Source: Aliidiomarina celeris (GTDB taxonomy: Bacteria; Pseudomonadota; Gammaproteobacteria; Enterobacterales; Alteromonadaceae). From it: a DNA stretch of 64,000 bases. A program made the position numbers and the translations under genes. The stretch lies in assembly GCF_003316875.1 (NCBI RefSeq), contig NZ_QMIL01000001.1:806001-870000 (forward strand), in the 5' to 3' direction. Positions within the stretch are counted from its first letter, which is position 1. Each line of letters opens with the position of its first letter. Shown one piece after another: positions 1 through 11,012 of this stretch. The notes under the pieces were generated by a model. That model saw nothing but the letters and a program-made list of their open reading frames with translations, was not told the DNA's origin and ran no database searches.

Positions 1-395
1 CGTTTATGCATACCCATACGAATACTCGAAGTGGCAAAGTGCATGGCATATAAAAAGCTTGAACAAGCAGCGTTCAAGTCGAATGCTGCAGCGCCGGTTG
101 CACCAATTTCTTTTTGCACCTTCGAAGCTACATTCGGAATAATTTCGTCGGGCGTACAGGTACCAACAATAATCAAGTCTAATTGATCCGCTGCTAAACC
201 TGCTGCTGCTAACGCATTACGTGCGGCAACAGCTGCCATCGTAGAGGTGCCGACCGCGCTTACTCGGCGCTCTTCAATACCCGTTCGCGTGCGAATCCAC
301 TCGTCAGACGTGTCTAGAAAGGTCGCAATATCGTCGTTGGTTAATACCGCTGGCGGCACACATTTGCCCCAGCCGGTAATGTCAGCATAAAACAT
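1..395 (-). CDS. 3-oxoacyl-ACP synthase III-like protein (FabH family), 3' part outside the window
   Basis: Only the first 131 codons lie in the window; the gene runs off the left edge. The ATG at 395 begins [10 protein letters not shown]. The reading shows the FabH-type early motif [13 protein letters not shown] (residues 31-43) and [13 protein letters not shown] with the presumed catalytic cysteine at residue 111, almost exactly where E. coli FabH has Cys112. Family members condense an acyl-CoA with malonyl-ACP in fatty-acid initiation, or do related chemistry in other pathways. The His and Asn of the catalytic triad would lie outside the window, so activity cannot be judged. It is divergent from yajG and shares the 396-491 intergenic region with it. 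Whether it is the housekeeping FabH or a paralogue cannot be settled here. Confidence 0.85.
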   Translation of the reverse strand, partial: MFYADITGWGKCVPPAVLTNDDIATFLDTSDEWIRTRTGIEERRVSAVGTSTMAAVAARNALAAAGLAADQLDLIIVGTCTPDEIIPNVASKVQKEIGATGAAAFDLNAACSSFLYAMHFATSSIRMGMHK

Positions 396-491
396 TCGTA
401 ACTATCCTCTTTCTACGCCCTCTCGGGCGTGACTCAATGGTGTTAATCGTATACCTTAATGCTCAGAACAGGAACCCTGATCGAGGCGAAC

Positions 492-1109
492 ATGTCACGG
501 CACCTTCAAATTCTTTGTATCGCGGCCTGTGCAGGCATTGGGCTGAGTGGCTGTCAAGGCACACCTTATGCTAATCCTGCATTAAACCTTAACGTAAGCA
601 TGGAACAAACAGCACCGGCCTTCCCCCTGCGCTTGGCTGCACAGAGCCTGCAGGTTATTGACCGTCGCCCGCAGCATCATGTGGTGCGCATACATCGTGG
701 CAATAAACCCGCAGAGTTTGCCACGTCTAGCCAGCCCTTGGCTACTCTGATCAGTACCCCGCTGCACGCGTATTACCGAACCGAGAGCGCCCAAACCGAT
801 ACCGACACAGGGCAATTAACCATTGCCATCGAGCAAACACTCTGTATCGTTCAACAGTCATTAACGCGGCATCATGCGGAATGTACCATTCGCTTAGAAG
901 CCCAAGCTGAAAGTGACCAAGGCCGCTTAGCCAAAACCTATACCTACGCTCGGCAACGCGAAGGAAGCCTGAATGTTTCACTGCAGCATTTAAGTGACGA
1001 CCTCTCCACCCTACTCAGTCAAGCCTTGCGCGACATTCAAGCCGACAACGCATTGCACGAATGGCTGCAACCCTTATCTTCAAACCCTAACAATGAGTTT
1101 TCCCAATGA
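492..1109 (+). CDS. yajG: YajG-family outer-membrane lipoprotein
   Basis: A 205-residue lipoprotein. The signal peptide starts MSRHLQILC and ends in a lipobox LSGC with the lipidated cysteine at residue 21, so the ATG at 492 is preferred over the ATG 33 bases upstream, which would add a non-signal extension. The C-terminus (ALRDIQADNALHEWLQ) matches the YajG pattern of an amphipathic helix ending in a His-Glu-aromatic motif. The family's function is poorly known. In enterobacteria yajG sits directly upstream of ampG, and here it heads a four-gene run to ampG, which supports the call. Its stop codon overlaps the start of the next gene by ATGA. Confidence 0.75.
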   Translation: MSRHLQILCIAACAGIGLSGCQGTPYANPALNLNVSMEQTAPAFPLRLAAQSLQVIDRRPQHHVVRIHRGNKPAEFATSSQPLATLISTPLHAYYRTESAQTDTDTGQLTIAIEQTLCIVQQSLTRHHAECTIRLEAQAESDQGRLAKTYTYARQREGSLNVSLQHLSDDLSTLLSQALRDIQADNALHEWLQPLSSNPNNEFSQ

Positions 1110-1723
1110 AATTTCGCACCCTTTTTCTTCTTGCAGTTTTATTTTTTGGTGTTTTCGGAACCAGCCAAGCGCTCGCAAACGCTTCGGCAGACACACAGCC
1201 GAATAATATTTTCCCGCGCGTAAAGTTTGTTACCAACAAAGGCACCATGGTGGCGGAATTAAACCGTATGCGCGCTCCGCTCACAGTGCAAAACTTTCTC
1301 GAATATGTGGTCGACGGCAGTTACAACAACAGCCTTTTTCACCGTGTAATTAACGACTTTGTGGTGCAAGGCGGAGGTTTCGATACCGAATGGAACGAAC
1401 TTCCAACCCGCAGCGCAATTGTGAATGAGTCGGGTAACGGCCTACCGAATCGTTATGGCACCCTCGCTATGGCACGAGAAAGCGCACCTCATACCGCTAC
1501 CCGCCAGTTCTATTTTAATGCCAACGACAATGAGAGTTTAAACCCAAGCACACGTCGTTGGGGCTACACCGTGTTTGGTGAAGTGATTGAAAATGCAGAG
1601 CTACTGCGCGAATTAATGGCAGTAGAAACCGGTACCGACGACACCTACGGCTACAGCGATGTACCCGTGGAACCGTTAATTTTAATTCGCGTGGAACTGC
1701 TCCCAGAGGGCGGCACGGAATGA
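1106..1723 (+). CDS. Periplasmic cyclophilin-type peptidyl-prolyl cis-trans isomerase
   Basis: A 205-residue protein with an N-terminal signal peptide (hydrophobic residues 5-20, cleavage after about ALANA). The cyclophilin fold is visible as VKFVTNKGTMVAELN, then APLTVQNFLEYV, FHRVINDFVVQGGGF and the late WGYTVFGEVIE. These correspond to the family's FHRVI and FGxV core segments. Such enzymes speed proline isomerisation during folding of exported proteins. The start overlaps the yajG stop (ATGA at 1106) and its own stop overlaps the ampG start in the same way, so the four genes are probably translated in a coupled manner. It is PpiA-like in size and location. Confidence 0.87.
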   Translation: MKFRTLFLLAVLFFGVFGTSQALANASADTQPNNIFPRVKFVTNKGTMVAELNRMRAPLTVQNFLEYVVDGSYNNSLFHRVINDFVVQGGGFDTEWNELPTRSAIVNESGNGLPNRYGTLAMARESAPHTATRQFYFNANDNESLNPSTRRWGYTVFGEVIENAELLRELMAVETGTDDTYGYSDVPVEPLILIRVELLPEGGTE

Positions 1724-3327
1724 CAAACACAAGCGCCGCGCCGAAGGGCTTTGTTGAAGCATTTAAATTTTATACCCAGCGCCGACTGCTCAGTATTTTC
1801 TTATTGGGCATGGCCAGCGGCTACCCTTGGGTACTCATTGGATCGTCGATGTCGGCGTGGCTGAACGAGTCGGGCATGAGTCGCTCAGCCATTGGCTACT
1901 TTGGTGCGGTGTTCGCCATGTACTCCATTAACTTTCTTTGGTCGCCACTTGTAGACCGTATTCGCGTGCCGCTGTTAAGCGCCTGGCTTGGTCATCGGCG
2001 CGGTTGGATTCTATTTTGTCAGCTCGGCATCGCACTTTCCTGTTTTGCACTCTCGGGGATTAACTTTGAGCAACACAGCTTAGTCACCGCTGGCTTAATT
2101 GCCCTGAGTATCGCTATTTTCTCCGCCACGCAAGACATTGCTATCGACGCGTTTCGAATCGACTCCATTGGCGAACACGAAGGCCACGTGCAGTCGGCGG
2201 GCGCCGCCATGACCACCTCAGGTTGGTGGACCGCGTTTGCCGGAATAGGCTCTATTCCGTTTTTCCTGAGCGACTTTACCGGCTGGAGTTGGAGCACTAT
2301 CTACCAAGGCTTAGCCGTTATCATGTTGCTCCTCTCCGTTGGCGTTTGGTTTGCTCGCGAGCCGAAAACCAATCGTGCCGAGCAACAACGAGAAACCGAA
2401 TTATTCTATCGCCAAGTGGCTGCCAACAAACCACAGGTTACTGCCACCATGCCAATTATTGGCGTAGCGCTCTTTGTCGCTATCGCCTATGCATTTAGCG
2501 GTATGGAAAACGCAGGGCTTGCCGGTTGGCTACTGTGGGTTGGCGTTGTGATTGTGCTCTTAGGCCTCCTAATTCGCGTACTTATTCGTTTGCAAAGCCA
2601 AGCGCCCACTACGCAGAACAGCGGCTCCTCGCGGCCCTTGCCCATTCGCACCGGTCACAAAATTACCGCATGGTTAATTGTCACCATGATCGAGCCCTTA
2701 GCGGAGTTCTTTCGCCGCAATGGTGTGCGCTTTGCACTCTCCATGCTGCTGTTTGTTTTGTTGTTTAAAATTGGGGAAGCCTTTCTTGGCCGCATGTCCA
2801 TTGTGTTTTACCAAGAAGTGGGCTTTACCAACGCCCAAATTGGCCTTTACTCTAAGTTGGTGAACTGGTGGGTCACTATTTTATTTAGCCTCATCGGTAG
2901 TTACGTAACCATGCGCTCCGGTATTGTGAAGGGCTTGTTCATTGGAGGCTCTGCTATGGCGGCAAGTAATTTGTTGTTTTCGGCATTGGCACTTACCGGC
3001 CCCAGCGTACCCTTACTGCTCGCCGCTGTTATTACCGACGGCTTCACCTCTGCGTGGTCAACCGTGGCATTTGTTGCCCTTATTAGTTTACTGGCGAACC
3101 GCGCATTCACCGCGTCTCAGTACGCGCTGATGGCGTCTATTGCCACGCTTGGGCGCACCGTACTGGGCAGTTACAGCGGTGCGTTAGTCGATTTTCTCAA
3201 CGGCAACTGGTCGCTCTTTTTCTTGCTCACCACCCTCATGGTTATTCCAAGTCTGTTGTTTCTTTGGACCATTCGCAAGTCTATCGCCAAGCTCGAACAC
3301 GACAATAGGGAGCGGTTTCGCACATGA
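1720..3327 (+). CDS. ampG: AmpG-type muropeptide permease (MFS)
   Basis: A 535-residue polytopic inner-membrane protein. The N-terminal part (RRLLSIFLLGMASGYPW, then SAIGYFGAVFAMYSINFLW and LGHRRGWIL) is typical of AmpG, the proton-coupled importer of anhydro-muropeptides for cell-wall recycling. It has about 12-14 hydrophobic segments and is a little longer than E. coli AmpG. The start (ATG at 1720) overlaps the cyclophilin stop. In many gammaproteobacteria the imported muropeptides also signal beta-lactamase induction, but no ampD, ampR or ampC gene is present here. The yajG-ampG adjacency supports orthology. Confidence 0.9.
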   Translation: MTNTSAAPKGFVEAFKFYTQRRLLSIFLLGMASGYPWVLIGSSMSAWLNESGMSRSAIGYFGAVFAMYSINFLWSPLVDRIRVPLLSAWLGHRRGWILFCQLGIALSCFALSGINFEQHSLVTAGLIALSIAIFSATQDIAIDAFRIDSIGEHEGHVQSAGAAMTTSGWWTAFAGIGSIPFFLSDFTGWSWSTIYQGLAVIMLLLSVGVWFAREPKTNRAEQQRETELFYRQVAANKPQVTATMPIIGVALFVAIAYAFSGMENAGLAGWLLWVGVVIVLLGLLIRVLIRLQSQAPTTQNSGSSRPLPIRTGHKITAWLIVTMIEPLAEFFRRNGVRFALSMLLFVLLFKIGEAFLGRMSIVFYQEVGFTNAQIGLYSKLVNWWVTILFSLIGSYVTMRSGIVKGLFIGGSAMAASNLLFSALALTGPSVPLLLAAVITDGFTSAWSTVAFVALISLLANRAFTASQYALMASIATLGRTVLGSYSGALVDFLNGNWSLFFLLTTLMVIPSLLFLWTIRKSIAKLEHDNRERFRT

Positions 3328-4256
3328 CAAACTGGGTTGTCGTTGGCCCCGGCGCCGTTGCGAGCGTGGTTGCCGCGCGTCTTGTTGAGCAACAGCAGCC
3401 GGTATTCTGTGCTAACCGCTCCGGCGAGCCTCATGAGCTTCGGGTGACCGGCCATACTCAACACCAATCGGTGTTACCGAATATTAACGAGCAGCCTCAT
3501 CGCGTTGCCGATGCTTCTTGGTTTATTGCCGTAAAAGCCTGGCAACTCCAAAGCGTTCTTTCTCAGTTCAGCGCGCCCTTGTCGCACGCCGGCGCCGTAA
3601 TATTGAGCCATAACGGTTTTATTCATGATCCCTTAACCGCCCCCTCATTTCCCGCAGACCGCTGCTTCGACTGGGTGACCACCCATGGCAGTTATCGCCA
3701 GAATGGCACTGTTGTGCATAGCGGGCTCGGGGAAAGTTGGCTTGGCTTGCGTCAACCCGCGCAGCAACCCACCGAGCAGTGGCCCAGTGCACCGAATTGC
3801 CATGCCGTGCTCGCACAGGCCATTGCGCCCGTGTATTGGGATTCCAACATTGTCCAGCGGCGTTGGCATAAGCTTGCTGTGAACTGTGCCATCAATGCCA
3901 TAGCGAGCCTCGCGAATAAACCCAACGGGGTTGTCCTTGAAGCGGAACATCGCAGTACTGTGGCAGGCGTGTGCCGAGAAGTAGCAGCCATTATGGTTGC
4001 CGAGCTGCAACTGGCGGTAGCGCCGCAAGCTTTGGCTGAAAGTATGTGCCTGCAGGCATTAAAAGTGGCTGAAAACACCGCCCAGAATACCAACTCCATG
4101 CTACAAGACTTGCGTAACCAGCAGCCTACTGAAATTGATTATTTAAATGGTTTTGTGCATAAAAAAGGCCAGCACTTACAGGTGCCGACCCCTTTTAACA
4201 CAGCGCTTTACCAGCGCATAAAAGCCCTCGAAAACAAGGGGTTTTCATTGCCTTAG
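3324..4256 (+). CDS. panE: 2-dehydropantoate 2-reductase (PanE/ApbA family)
   Basis: A 310-residue cytosolic protein. It begins with a Rossmann nucleotide-binding strand-turn (WVVVGPGAVAS, residues 4-14). The helical C-terminal domain contains KLAVNCAINAIASL, matching the conserved Lys-x3-Asn region of ketopantoate reductases. The enzyme reduces 2-dehydropantoate to pantoate with NADPH for pantothenate and CoA synthesis. It overlaps the ampG stop (ATGA at 3324) and is the last gene of the forward operon. It converges on ribB with only 21 bases between the stops and no obvious intrinsic terminator. The family is broad, so another ketoacid reductase remains possible. Confidence 0.8.
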   Translation: MTNWVVVGPGAVASVVAARLVEQQQPVFCANRSGEPHELRVTGHTQHQSVLPNINEQPHRVADASWFIAVKAWQLQSVLSQFSAPLSHAGAVILSHNGFIHDPLTAPSFPADRCFDWVTTHGSYRQNGTVVHSGLGESWLGLRQPAQQPTEQWPSAPNCHAVLAQAIAPVYWDSNIVQRRWHKLAVNCAINAIASLANKPNGVVLEAEHRSTVAGVCREVAAIMVAELQLAVAPQALAESMCLQALKVAENTAQNTNSMLQDLRNQQPTEIDYLNGFVHKKGQHLQVPTPFNTALYQRIKALENKGFSLP

Positions 4257-4277
4257 TTTTATCCCTGCCTTAGCAAC

Positions 4278-5393
4278 TTATTTGTCTTCAATAAAATCGA
4301 CCACTTCCAAACCAAAGCCCGACAATGCCGAATACTTTTTCGGGCTGCTTAATAGGTGCATTTGGTGCACGCCAAGATCTTGCAGAATCTGCGAGCCTAC
4401 ACCCACATTACGCGACTGATTCGACAGTGTTGCCTGTGGTGTGGTTTCGCCTTTGTCTTCCGCTTCAAAGTGGCGAACTTGGGCGATTAAGTCGCGCGGC
4501 GTTTGTTGCCGCCCCAGCAACACAAATACCCCACCTTCTTCCGCAATTTTGCGCATGGCGCGGTACATCGGCCAACTGCGTCGTTCTGCGCGGCTGGTCG
4601 CCAATAAGTCGTTAAAGGTGTCTTGCAAGTGTACCCGAACATTGGTTGGGGTGTCGCCATTAATCTCACCGCTCACCAACGCAAAATGCACTTGGCCGTC
4701 AACTGTGTCTTGGTAGGTTACACAGTCAAATTCGCCGTAAGCCGTTGGCAATTTGCAATGCCCCACACGCTCAACGGTTTTCTCGGTAACCGAGCGATAC
4801 TCAATCAAGTCGGCAATGGTGCCCATTTTTATATCGTGCTGTGCGGCAAACTTCTCAAGATCCGCCCGGCGCGCCATAGTGCCATCTTCGTTCAGAATTT
4901 CCACAATCACTGAGGCGGGTTCAAAACCCGCTAAACGCGCTAAATCGCAACCCGCTTCCGTATGACCTGCACGATTTAACACACCGCCTTGGCGCGCCTT
5001 TAGCGGGAAAATATGGCCCGGCATAACTAGATCGGTAGGCTTCGCCTCTTTCGCGACTGCCGCAAGCACAGTACGCGCCCGATCCGCTGCAGAAATACCC
5101 GTGGTTACCCCTTCAGCCGCCTCTATCGACACAGTAAAGTTAGTGGCATACGGCGAGTTATTCTGGCCCACCATCAACGGCAAGCGGAGCTGCTGGCAAC
5201 GCTCTTCGGTGAGCGTTAAACAAATTAACCCCCGGCCATATTTCGCCATAAAGTTAATCGCTTCTGGGGTGGCGCACTCCGCGGCCAAAATAAGATCGCC
5301 CTCGTTCTCACGATCTTCGTCGTCCATTAAAATCACCATTTTACCGGCTTTCATGTCTGCAATAATTTCAGCCGTGGTGTTCAATGTACCCAT
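4278..5393 (-). CDS. ribB: 3,4-dihydroxy-2-butanone-4-phosphate synthase with degenerate GTP cyclohydrolase II domain (RibBX type)
   Basis: A 371-residue protein. Residues 1 to about 205 are a complete RibB domain with the acidic loop [10 protein letters not shown] (24-33) and [12 protein letters not shown], and should make 3,4-dihydroxy-2-butanone 4-phosphate from ribulose 5-phosphate. Residues about 208-371 align with GTP cyclohydrolase II ([12 protein letters not shown], then [19 protein letters not shown]). The zinc-binding segment, normally three cysteines, reads [20 protein letters not shown] and has none, so this half is probably not a cyclohydrolase. This matches the RibBX hybrids described in Proteobacteria, whose X domain lacks RibA activity. 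It lies 2 bases after ribD. A separate functional RibA should exist elsewhere. Confidence 0.88.
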   Translation of the reverse strand: MGTLNTTAEIIADMKAGKMVILMDDEDRENEGDLILAAECATPEAINFMAKYGRGLICLTLTEERCQQLRLPLMVGQNNSPYATNFTVSIEAAEGVTTGISAADRARTVLAAVAKEAKPTDLVMPGHIFPLKARQGGVLNRAGHTEAGCDLARLAGFEPASVIVEILNEDGTMARRADLEKFAAQHDIKMGTIADLIEYRSVTEKTVERVGHCKLPTAYGEFDCVTYQDTVDGQVHFALVSGEINGDTPTNVRVHLQDTFNDLLATSRAERRSWPMYRAMRKIAEEGGVFVLLGRQQTPRDLIAQVRHFEAEDKGETTPQATLSNQSRNVGVGSQILQDLGVHQMHLLSSPKKYSALSGFGLEVVDFIEDK

Positions 5394-5395
5394 GC

Positions 5396-6508
5396 TTATT
5401 CGCTCCTCGCCACGCCTTCGCGCGAACTTAAGTCATAAATTAATTTTACGTCGTTTCCAATGGGGGTAACCGACTGTAAATTCAATGTCGGTAATTCTCC
5501 CATGTGTTCGTAGTTCGGTAATGCCAACATGGGTTGCGCACTCGGGCCCATTAACTTCCCGGCAATGTATACCCAAAGCTCATCCGCGAGTTTCTGTTCA
5601 ATAACGGCGCCCGCTAAGCGGTGGCCAGCTTCAACCCACACCGTATGAATATTGCGCTCTGCCAAACGCTTCAGTAACGTTTTTAAGTCAACCTTGCCAT
5701 GGTCGTCAGCCACTATCAGCTCTTCCACATGGTTTGGCATGCTTACATTAAGCGTGCGTGTACGCACCAAAATACACGGCACTTGATCAGCAAATATGCG
5801 GGCATTCGGCTGCACTCGGCCTTGGCTATCAATAATCACTCGAATGGGCTGTCGGCTGGCTTCCGCTAAACGCACATTCATTTGCGGGTCGTCGGCCAGT
5901 ACGGTGTCGGCTCCGGTTAAAATGGCGCCAGCAGCAGCACGCCCGTACTGCACATCGGCCCGCGCCTCAGCACCGGTAATCCATTTACTTTCACCGTTTT
6001 GCAGTGCTGTTCTGCCGTCGAGGCTGGCCGCCAATTTCACCTGTACTAGTGGCAACCCCTGCTCGCAGCGCTGCAAAAAACCTCGGTTTATTTGCCGCGC
6101 GGCCTGTTCTTCAACGCCTACCGAAACATCAACTCCCGCAGCGAGTAGCTTCGCAATACCACGCCCCGCCACAGCTTCAAACGGGTCTCGCATTGCCACT
6201 ACCACACGCGCTAAACCGGCCTCCACCAGCGCATCCGCACAGGGTGGTGTACGGCCAAAGTGACTGCAGGGTTCTAAGGTTACATAAGCAGTTCCGCCAC
6301 GCGCCTGCTCGCCGGCTTGTCGCAGCGCGAACACTTCGGCGTGAGGCTCACCCGCACGTTCATGCCAACCTTCACCCACAATATCGCCACTTTTGTTCAC
6401 GATCACGCAGCCTACATTCGGGTTCGGGTGAGTAGTAAAACGCCCGCGAGCGGCAAGCTCGAGGGCGCGTTGCATGTATTGGTTGTCGTGGGCCATTAAC
6501 TTAGTCAT
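5396..6508 (-). CDS. ribD: Bifunctional diaminohydroxyphosphoribosylaminopyrimidine deaminase / aminouracil reductase
   Basis: A 370-residue cytosolic enzyme for two consecutive riboflavin steps. The N-terminal deaminase domain shows the zinc and catalytic motif HAE (residues 56-58) and [11 protein letters not shown] (80-90). The C-terminal NADPH reductase domain begins near [13 protein letters not shown] and contains [10 protein letters not shown]. The start at 6508 overlaps the nrdR stop by 8 bases; a second in-frame ATG at 6496 ([15 protein letters not shown]) is equally plausible and closer to the usual family start. The order nrdR-ribD is typical of gammaproteobacteria, but the usual following ribE is missing and ribB comes next. 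Confidence 0.93.
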   Translation of the reverse strand: MTKLMAHDNQYMQRALELAARGRFTTHPNPNVGCVIVNKSGDIVGEGWHERAGEPHAEVFALRQAGEQARGGTAYVTLEPCSHFGRTPPCADALVEAGLARVVVAMRDPFEAVAGRGIAKLLAAGVDVSVGVEEQAARQINRGFLQRCEQGLPLVQVKLAASLDGRTALQNGESKWITGAEARADVQYGRAAAGAILTGADTVLADDPQMNVRLAEASRQPIRVIIDSQGRVQPNARIFADQVPCILVRTRTLNVSMPNHVEELIVADDHGKVDLKTLLKRLAERNIHTVWVEAGHRLAGAVIEQKLADELWVYIAGKLMGPSAQPMLALPNYEHMGELPTLNLQSVTPIGNDVKLIYDLSSREGVARSE

Positions 6509-6950
6509 CGAGCCGCGCTATTTCCTCACCAAACTCACGAATATCTTCAAACGAGCGATACACAGAGGCAAAGCGAATATACGCAACTTTATCAATTTGT
6601 TTAAGCTGTTCCATCACCAAGTTGCCGATAAACTTACTGCTAACTTCGCGCTCACCGGTAGCACGCAGGCTCGACTTAATGCGGTTGATGGTTTTTTCCA
6701 TCACTTCCACGCTCACTGGCCGCTTTTCAAGCGCACGCAATAAACCAGCGCGCAGCTTGTCTTCATTAAACGGCTCGCGCGCACCGTTGGTTTTAATCAC
6801 GCGCGGCATCACCAACTCTGCACTTTCAAAGGTGGTAAAGCGCTCTTTACAAGCATTGCATTCCCGCCGCCGACGCACAGACAAGCCATCGGCGACCAGC
6901 CGCGAGTCAATTACCTTGGTGTCTTGCGTGTTACAAAAAGGACAATGCAA
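6501..6950 (-). CDS. nrdR: Transcriptional repressor NrdR (TTG start)
   Basis: A 149-residue ATP/dATP-sensing repressor of ribonucleotide reductase genes. Read from a TTG at 6950, the protein starts (M)HCPFC and the zinc-ribbon cysteines fall at residues 3, 6, 31 and 34, the canonical NrdR spacing; the ATP-cone follows ([16 protein letters not shown]). An AGGAG Shine-Dalgarno sequence at 6958-6962 lies 7 bases upstream of this TTG. A longer reading from 6989 would add 13 Arg-rich residues not found in the family, so TTG is chosen. NrdR boxes near ribonucleotide reductase genes, its usual targets, are not in this window. Confidence 0.92.
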   Translation of the reverse strand: MHCPFCNTQDTKVIDSRLVADGLSVRRRRECNACKERFTTFESAELVMPRVIKTNGAREPFNEDKLRAGLLRALEKRPVSVEVMEKTINRIKSSLRATGEREVSSKFIGNLVMEQLKQIDKVAYIRFASVYRSFEDIREFGEEIARLDD

Positions 6951-6990
6951 AGCTTCTCTCCTGTATGTTGATTCGCGTCGCCGCGACATC

Positions 6991-7076
6991 GCCGCCGTAG
7001 GTGCGACATTGCCGCACCATCATCCCCGCGTAAATCCACACACCGCGGAGCGCGCTGCAATGCAGCGCCTACGCCA
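6991..7076. repeat. Two small palindromic units with a GCAATGC/CATTGC core, between glyA and nrdR
   Basis: Two imperfect or perfect palindromes lie here. One is GGTGCG...CGCACC (7000-7005 / 7013-7018, loop ACATTGC). The other is a perfect GCGCTGCA-A-TGCAGCGC (7052-7068) followed by CTACG. Similar units recur at 47836-47852 and 62168-62184, always between genes. They look like short REP-type elements of a family distinct from the GGGGTCAGA one. Their role is unknown; they could stabilise or end transcripts. Confidence 0.5.
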
Positions 7077-7091
7077 CACCGTGACCAGCGC

Positions 7092-8351
7092 CTACGCGTA
7101 TACGGGGAACTTAGCGCAAAGCGCTTTTACTTGATCCCGAACCTTGGCTTCAACGCTGTCGTTGCCCATATTATCGAGCACGTCGCAAATCCAATGGGCC
7201 ACTTGCTCGGCTTCCGCCACTTTAAAGCCACGGCGGGTAATTGCTGGGGTCCCTAAACGCAAGCCCGAAGTAACAAATGGCGAGCGCGGATCGTTCGGTA
7301 CTGAGTTTTTATTCACCGTAATGTACGCGCGACCTAGCGCAGCGTCTGCGTCTTTCCCGGTAATATCTTTATCGATTAGATCAACCAAGAACAAGTGGTT
7401 TTCAGTGCCGTTCGACACAATCTTGTAGCCACGTTCCTGCATCACCCGCACCATCGCCTTAGCGTTATCTAACACCTGCTGTTGGTACACTTTAAACTCA
7501 GGCTGCAGAGCTTCTTTAAAGGCAACGGCTTTGGCGGCAATAACGTGCATCAATGGGCCGCCCTGGTTGCCCGGAAACACCGAGCTGTTCAGCTTCTTGT
7601 GCAGCTCTTCGTCGTCTTTACCCGACAAAATCAAGCCACTGCGTGGGCCGGCAAGGGTTTTATGGGTGGTGGTGGTTACTACGTCTGCAATCGGCACCGG
7701 GTTGGGATAAAGCCCCGCCGCAACTAACCCTGCAACGTGCGCCATATCGACTAAAAAGTAAGCGCCTACTTCGTCAGCAATGTCACGGAACTTTTGCCAG
7801 TCAATCACACCCGAGAACGCAGAAAAGCCAGCAATAATAAGCTTAGGCTTATGCTCAAGCGCCAACTCGCGTACTTCCTCGTAATGAATATCGCCGGTTT
7901 CTGGGTGCAAACCATACTGCACCGCTTTATAGGTTTTGCCCGAGAAGTTCACATGCGAACCATGGGTTAAATGACCGCCATGCGCTAAGCTCATGCCGAG
8001 CACGGTGTCGCCCGCATTCAAAAGTGCCATAAATGCGGCTGCGTTTGCTTGTGAGCCGGCATGCGGTTGTACGTTGGCATACTTGGCACCAAACAGCTGC
8101 TTTGCGCGCTCAATGGCTAAGTTTTCCGCAACATCTACAAACTCACAACCGCCATAATAACGCTTACCCGGGTAACCTTCGGCGTATTTATTGGTAAGCT
8201 GCGAGCCTTGGGCTTCCATTACTGCCGCACTGGTGTAATTTTCCGATGCAATCAGTTCAATGTGTTGTTCTTGGCGTTCAACTTCGGCCTGCATTGCTTG
8301 CCAAAGTTCTGGATCAAAGTGTTCAATACTCGCTTTCTTTGCGTCAGTCAT
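7092..8351 (-). CDS. glyA: Serine hydroxymethyltransferase
   Basis: A 419-residue PLP enzyme that interconverts serine and glycine while charging tetrahydrofolate with a one-carbon unit. The full family pattern is present: [11 protein letters not shown] near residue 35, [17 protein letters not shown], the substrate loop, and the PLP lysine in [14 protein letters not shown] near residue 230. The length matches E. coli GlyA (417). It is upstream of nrdR on the same strand, separated by 141 bases containing palindromic repeats. The C-terminus (AKFPVYA) is typical. Confidence 0.97.
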   Translation of the reverse strand: MTDAKKASIEHFDPELWQAMQAEVERQEQHIELIASENYTSAAVMEAQGSQLTNKYAEGYPGKRYYGGCEFVDVAENLAIERAKQLFGAKYANVQPHAGSQANAAAFMALLNAGDTVLGMSLAHGGHLTHGSHVNFSGKTYKAVQYGLHPETGDIHYEEVRELALEHKPKLIIAGFSAFSGVIDWQKFRDIADEVGAYFLVDMAHVAGLVAAGLYPNPVPIADVVTTTTHKTLAGPRSGLILSGKDDEELHKKLNSSVFPGNQGGPLMHVIAAKAVAFKEALQPEFKVYQQQVLDNAKAMVRVMQERGYKIVSNGTENHLFLVDLIDKDITGKDADAALGRAYITVNKNSVPNDPRSPFVTSGLRLGTPAITRRGFKVAEAEQVAHWICDVLDNMGNDSVEAKVRDQVKALCAKFPVYA

Positions 8352-8414
8352 TCTATTTTCCCCAGCCGTGCGCTATCAAAATTAAGGAGTCAAGGTCGCT
8401 CTTTCGCTAAGCAA

Positions 8415-10082
<1,668 letters not shown>

Positions 10083-10167
10083 GGCAATTCAACACCCTTT
10101 CACCAAGAAAATAAACATGCGCAAGTGTAACAAAAAAAAAGCACAGGGTCAGTAGGCGAGGCTTGCA

Positions 10168-10278
10168 AACGCTCCCAAAGGGCACGCCAACAATTTTGGG
10201 AAAATTGTTCCCGCGCTGAAAGGTCGCGTGGCGAGCTCCGCTGCTGCCCCTGCTAAAAAACGCTCCCAAAGGGCACGC
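10168..10278. repeat. 20-bp direct repeats flanking a perfect AT-rich stem-loop
   Basis: In the 200-base spacer between ettA and the btuD-like gene, the 20-mer AACGCTCCCAAAGGGCACGC occurs at 10168-10187 and again at 10259-10278. Just after the first copy is a perfect 9-bp inverted repeat AACAATTTT-GGG-AAAATTGTT (10189-10209). No T-run follows the stem directly, so a classical intrinsic terminator is not supported. An A-run at about 10127-10139 (a U-run on the minus-strand RNA) lies further downstream of the importer genes. The duplication suggests a repeated element, of unknown origin. Confidence 0.6.
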
Positions 10279-10282
10279 TGGC

Positions 10283-10984
10283 TTAAATAGAGAACACGTC
10301 GAGCAGGTTACGCGGCGTATGAACCTCGGCGGTGGGCCCGGCGGCATGCACTTTCCCTTGGTGCAGAAAAATCAGGTGGTCACAAAACTGCGACGCAAGA
10401 GCCAAGTCATGTAGCACCACCAACACTGTTCTGCCCTGCTGCGCGAGCTGTTGAAAGCAGGCCATGGTGTCGAGTTGGTGGCGCGGGTCCAAGCCGTTCG
10501 TTGGCTCGTCGGCGAGAATGAACTCCGCATGGCCTACCAACAAGCGCGCCAATAACACCCTTTGTAGTTCGCCTGCCGACAGTTCGGTGACCTTACGCTG
10601 ACTGAAGGCCAAGCAATCCGTTTGCGCCATGGCCTGCTCAACTGCGCTTTGCCGTTCATGTTTGGTCCACTCTGGGTAGGGTAATGCGCCAAGTTCAGTC
10701 AACTCTGCCGCAGATATGTCCCAGGCCGGTTGTGCGCGTTGGCTTAAGTAACTTACTTTGCGTGCCCGTTGCGAGCGGGAATAGCTGCTAAGGGGTACTG
10801 AATCGAGCAGAATATTGCCGCTTTGCTGAGCAGCTACTCCCGCAACCAGGCGCAACAAGGTAGTTTTCCCGGAGCCATTGACTCCCAATAAACCGGTTAC
10901 TTGCCCGCGCGGCACCGCGGCACTGAAGTGATTAAGCACCAAGCGTTCACCGTAGGCGAACTTCACATTGCTAAACTCAAGCAT
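10283..10984 (-). CDS. btuD: ABC transporter ATPase, BtuD-like (corrinoid/iron-chelate importer family)
   Basis: A 233-residue ATPase of a type II (FecCD/BtuCD) importer. It has Walker A GVNGSGKTTLL (about 34-44), signature LSAGELQRVLLARLL and Walker B FILADEPTNGLDPRH, followed by the switch histidine in VVLHDLALASQFCDH. It is slightly short for the family. It follows the permease gene on the same strand with a 28-base gap and should energise import through it. The substrate (cobalamin, haem or siderophore) cannot be fixed from sequence alone; the gene symbol reflects family resemblance. Confidence 0.75.
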   Translation of the reverse strand: MLEFSNVKFAYGERLVLNHFSAAVPRGQVTGLLGVNGSGKTTLLRLVAGVAAQQSGNILLDSVPLSSYSRSQRARKVSYLSQRAQPAWDISAAELTELGALPYPEWTKHERQSAVEQAMAQTDCLAFSQRKVTELSAGELQRVLLARLLVGHAEFILADEPTNGLDPRHQLDTMACFQQLAQQGRTVLVVLHDLALASQFCDHLIFLHQGKVHAAGPTAEVHTPRNLLDVFSI

Positions 10985-11012
10985 AACCTTTCTCTTTGCT
11001 TATATTCATTGA

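Noticed and set aside
5394-6500. FMN riboswitch for the riboflavin genes
   Set aside because: ribB starts 2 bases after ribD, leaving no leader; nothing resembling an RFN element is seen ahead of ribD or nrdR.
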